This document shows, in pieces, positions 5,700-7,708 of a stretch of 7,708 nucleotides of DNA (positions within the stretch are counted from its first letter, which is position 1; the number at the start of each line of letters is the position of its first letter). Position numbers and translations under genes: made by a program. Source of the DNA: an uncultured Muribaculaceae bacterium (GTDB lineage: Bacteria; Bacteroidota; Bacteroidia; Bacteroidales; Muribaculaceae); NCBI GenBank assembly GCA_934590135.1, contig CAKTOT010000100.1:1-7708 (forward strand). The letters run 5' to 3'. The notes under the pieces are model-generated. The model was not told the origin of the DNA and ran no database searches. It saw nothing but the letters and a program-made list of their open reading frames with translations.

Positions 5700-7388
5700 T
5701 TACTTTGTCAGACCGGAGATGTTGAAAGCATCAAACTCGAGGTCGTTGGCTGCACGCTGTGCCATGCTGCTGTCCAGCTTGATAGCCTGGCGCAGGTTGG
5801 AGGTGAGCATCTGCTCGTTGTTGGTGCGAGCACCCAGAACTGCCATCAGGTAGTAGGTGGTAGCGTCGGGCTTATTGATACCGGCAAGAGTGCTCTTAGC
5901 CTTGGTATAGTCCTTGGTAAGGATTTGAGCCAGAGCGGCGTTGTTGCTCTTGGAGTCACCGAAAGCGCGAACTGCGGAAGCGTTGTCGCCCTGCTTCAGG
6001 TAGTATACGCCGAGGGCATCGCCCAGAGATTCAGCACCGGCAGCATTGCCGAAGTACTGGTTGGCGGCACGGTAGTTGCCGTTAACCATTTCGATAAGAC
6101 CGAGGTTGAGTTTGGGCTCGGCACCGGCAGGAGCCAGTTGAGCTGCACGCTCGAAGGAAGCTTTGGCCTTGTCGTAGTCGCGAGCTACATACTGTGTAAG
6201 ACCGAGGTCGTTCCATCCACGATAGTCGTTGGGATACTGACGGGTAGCGGTTTCGTAGATCTTCATGCGGCGAGCGTTGTCATCTGTGAGGGTGGCAGCG
6301 TAGAGCAGTTCTTCGATGGACAGCTTGGAGGGATCGTTGTCGAAGCATTTGTTGATTTCGCTATCGCTCTTACCTATTACGTCGATAGAAGCTGTGATGC
6401 GCGAGTAGCGGAGTTGCGGCAGAATTTCTTCGGCCAGCTGCTCGAAGACTGTGGAGATGTTGCGGATTTCGCGTTCACGTTCTTCGGGGTCTTTGTACAT
6501 AGACAGGACGCTGAGGATGAGGTCTTTGTCCTGAATATTGGACTGGCTGACGAGTTTCTGGAAGCCTTCCCAATCTTCGGCTGTGAAGTTTGCGGTCAGT
6601 TCGCCGAATTCGGTGATTTTGTCTTTTTTGAGGCGACCCGAAACGTAGCCTTTGGTGTTGTCTTCACGATTCTGAGCCAAACGCTCGTTAAAGTCGTAAG
6701 CGCCGTCAGGCGATGCGTAGGACTGGATGTTGATTTCGTTGATGACACGAGTGCTGTCGCCGTTGGCAGCCATCAAAGAGTTGTGGAACTCGGTCATGGC
6801 GTTGGTATTCAGCTCGGAAGAGCGAATATTGGCCTGATTGATGAGGAATTTGATGTCGGCAGCGTATTTTTCATTGATGACACGCTGGAAAGCATCCTTG
6901 CCGAGGGCGGGATTTACGGTTGCGGGGTCGGCGAGGGCAGCAGTTGCGATAATGCCGTTGGCAACATTGACGCGGGGCAGTACGTATTGTTTTTTGCCCT
7001 GAGTAACGACGAAGTCAAGGGCAAGTGTGCTCTTGGCCATCTCGGGTGTATATGCGTAAGCTGCGGGGATGGTGATGGTTCCACCATTTTCGTAGGATAC
7101 AACGGGATTGTTGCCACGCACCTTTTCGCCCTGGAAGGTGTAGGGAACGGAAGTGGTTTCTTGTCCGTTGTACACAAGCACGGGGGTAACCGTAACTACG
7201 GCGTTCTTGACGAAGAACTTACCGGGGATATTACCGGTGATAGTTGCGGGAACCTTTTCGCCGACAACCTCCAGCGGATTGGGGTTGACGTTGAAATAGT
7301 CTTGGCTGAATTGGCCGAGCTTTTTGCCACAGGATGCCAGCATAAGCGCTGTGCCGAGGGCTAAGGTCAGACATAGTTTTTGTTTCAT
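5700..7388 (-). CDS. OmpA-like/TPR outer-membrane-associated lipoprotein
   Basis: The 562-residue product starts with a lipoprotein signal: Lys2 and Lys4, a hydrophobic stretch, and lipobox LASC with acylated Cys20. Residues 30-160 are beta-rich and unassigned. Residues about 168-345 resemble an OmpA C-terminal domain: FLINQANIRSSEL (181-193), then INEINIQSYASPDG (216-229), FNERLAQNRE (233-242, with the Arg typical of peptidoglycan-binding members) and a last strand RITASIDVIG (330-339). About 70 charged helical residues (255-325) interrupt it. Residues about 355-555 hold TPR repeats, clearest at PNDYRGWNDLGLTQYVARDY (386-405) through AAQLAP (415-420), and at EPKLNLGLIEMVNGNYRAAN (424-443). 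It probably sits in the outer membrane facing the periplasm and links envelope, peptidoglycan and partner proteins; this is inference, and the partners are unknown. It appears monocistronic, with its own consensus promoter and terminators. The leader before the ATG is A/C-rich and has no Shine-Dalgarno. Confidence 0.88.
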   Translation of the reverse strand: MKQKLCLTLALGTALMLASCGKKLGQFSQDYFNVNPNPLEVVGEKVPATITGNIPGKFFVKNAVVTVTPVLVYNGQETTSVPYTFQGEKVRGNNPVVSYENGGTITIPAAYAYTPEMAKSTLALDFVVTQGKKQYVLPRVNVANGIIATAALADPATVNPALGKDAFQRVINEKYAADIKFLINQANIRSSELNTNAMTEFHNSLMAANGDSTRVINEINIQSYASPDGAYDFNERLAQNREDNTKGYVSGRLKKDKITEFGELTANFTAEDWEGFQKLVSQSNIQDKDLILSVLSMYKDPEEREREIRNISTVFEQLAEEILPQLRYSRITASIDVIGKSDSEINKCFDNDPSKLSIEELLYAATLTDDNARRMKIYETATRQYPNDYRGWNDLGLTQYVARDYDKAKASFERAAQLAPAGAEPKLNLGLIEMVNGNYRAANQYFGNAAGAESLGDALGVYYLKQGDNASAVRAFGDSKSNNAALAQILTKDYTKAKSTLAGINKPDATTYYLMAVLGARTNNEQMLTSNLRQAIKLDSSMAQRAANDLEFDAFNISGLTK

Positions 7389-7437
7389 AGCGAATAGTTC
7401 TTAATGTGGTTGTTTAGTTTCCTTTTTTCATGTATAT

Positions 7438-7451
7438 ACGGCCGAGGCCGT
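7438..7451. repeat. Inverted repeat at the 5' end of the lipoprotein transcript
   Basis: ACGGCC (7438-7443) and GGCCGT (7446-7451) are separated by GA. The repeat lies just downstream of the predicted minus-strand transcription start (near 7456), about 50 bases before the ATG. It may be a 5' stabilising stem or an operator; the sequence does not decide. Confidence 0.35.
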
Positions 7452-7462
7452 GTTTTATTGCG

Positions 7463-7494
7463 CAAATATACTGCTTTTTAAGGTGCTACACAAA
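7463..7494 (-). promoter_or_regulatory. Promoter of the OmpA/TPR lipoprotein gene
   Basis: On the minus strand TTTG (complement of 7491-7494), a 20-base spacer and TATATTTG (complement of 7463-7470) match the Bacteroidetes promoter consensus perfectly. The start would fall near 7456, giving a leader of about 67 bases before the ATG at 7388. Confidence 0.85.
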
Positions 7495-7650
7495 ATCATT
7501 TGAGCACAAATAATTGCTAAATTATATTAACACATCTAATCGGATGATTATCAGATATATAATCAGCCTACCCCTATCCTATTTTCGTGCCGCAGCACCA
7601 TCACCATCCGCCTCCGCGCGGTGTCACTCGGCATTAACTGCACAAGCAAT
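7495..7650. other. Non-coding right-edge region
   Basis: Upstream of the lipoprotein promoter the sequence is A/T-rich to about 7585 and then turns C/G-rich. I see no gene, RNA or promoter of the expected form here. It leads directly into the direct repeat at 7651. Confidence 0.5.
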
Positions 7651-7708
7651 CCGCTTCTCTGCGCAAGCGCTACGCGATTTCTTGCTCCGCTTCTCTGCGC
7701 AAGCGCTA
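7651..7708. repeat. 22-bp direct repeat with 36-bp period, cut by the window edge
   Basis: CCGCTTCTCTGCGCAAGCGC plus TA occurs exactly at 7651-7672 and again at 7687-7708, separated by CGCGATTTCTTGCT. Each copy contains the inverted repeat GCGC-AA-GCGC. Two copies are visible and the second ends at the last base, so the array may continue. I see no related copy to the left of 7651. Confidence 0.8.

Noticed and set aside
5691..7364. 557-codon open frame on the plus strand
   Set aside because: It is antisense to almost the whole lipoprotein gene, in matching codon register, again through avoidance of TTA/CTA/TCA. The sense frame has a lipobox, OmpA-like and TPR motifs, promoter and terminator; the antisense frame has no recognisable motif.
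7651..7708. CRISPR array start
   Set aside because: Only two copies are visible, with a 14-base gap far shorter than a normal spacer, and no cas gene is near. It is better called a tandem repeat.

Overview
The window looks like chromosomal DNA from a member of the Bacteroidales, possibly a Muribaculaceae-type gut bacterium. Three things point there. Three promoters fit the Bacteroidetes consensus TTTG-N20-TAnnTTTG, with identical 20-bp spacing. Most genes lack a Shine-Dalgarno sequence and have A-rich upstream leaders. The gene content also fits: the order rpsU-xerC-hpf, an OmpA-like/TPR lipoprotein, and a large exported phosphodiester glycosidase with an Ig-like domain. The family-level placement is an inference.

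Layout. Positions 1-2384 (minus) hold the first 794 codons of a large exported protein with a NAGPA/DUF2233 domain and a Big2-like domain; its C-terminus lies beyond the left edge. A 568-bp divergent intergenic region follows. Then come a plus-strand gene for a 187-residue exported protein of unknown function (2953-3516), rpsU for ribosomal protein bS21 (3749-3940), a complete XerC/D-type tyrosine recombinase (4225-5151), and hpf for a short ribosome hibernation factor (5148-5444). The last two overlap by ATGA. Strong hairpins at 5544-5579 and 5630-5669 separate this group from a convergent 562-codon lipoprotein gene (5700-7388, minus). The right edge holds that gene's promoter and, at 7651-7708, a 22-bp direct repeat with a 36-bp period.

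How the genes relate. rpsU and hpf both encode ribosome-associated proteins. In Bacteroidetes bS21 helps keep the anti-Shine-Dalgarno end of 16S rRNA unavailable. The only perfect Shine-Dalgarno in the window sits in front of hpf, inside the last codons of xerC, while rpsU has none. That contrast is the most interesting regulatory signal here. The two flanking large genes encode cell-envelope or exported proteins and look unrelated to the ribosomal cluster. I saw no prophage, transposase, CRISPR array, toxin-antitoxin pair or convincing RNA gene, and no clear undescribed multi-gene system.
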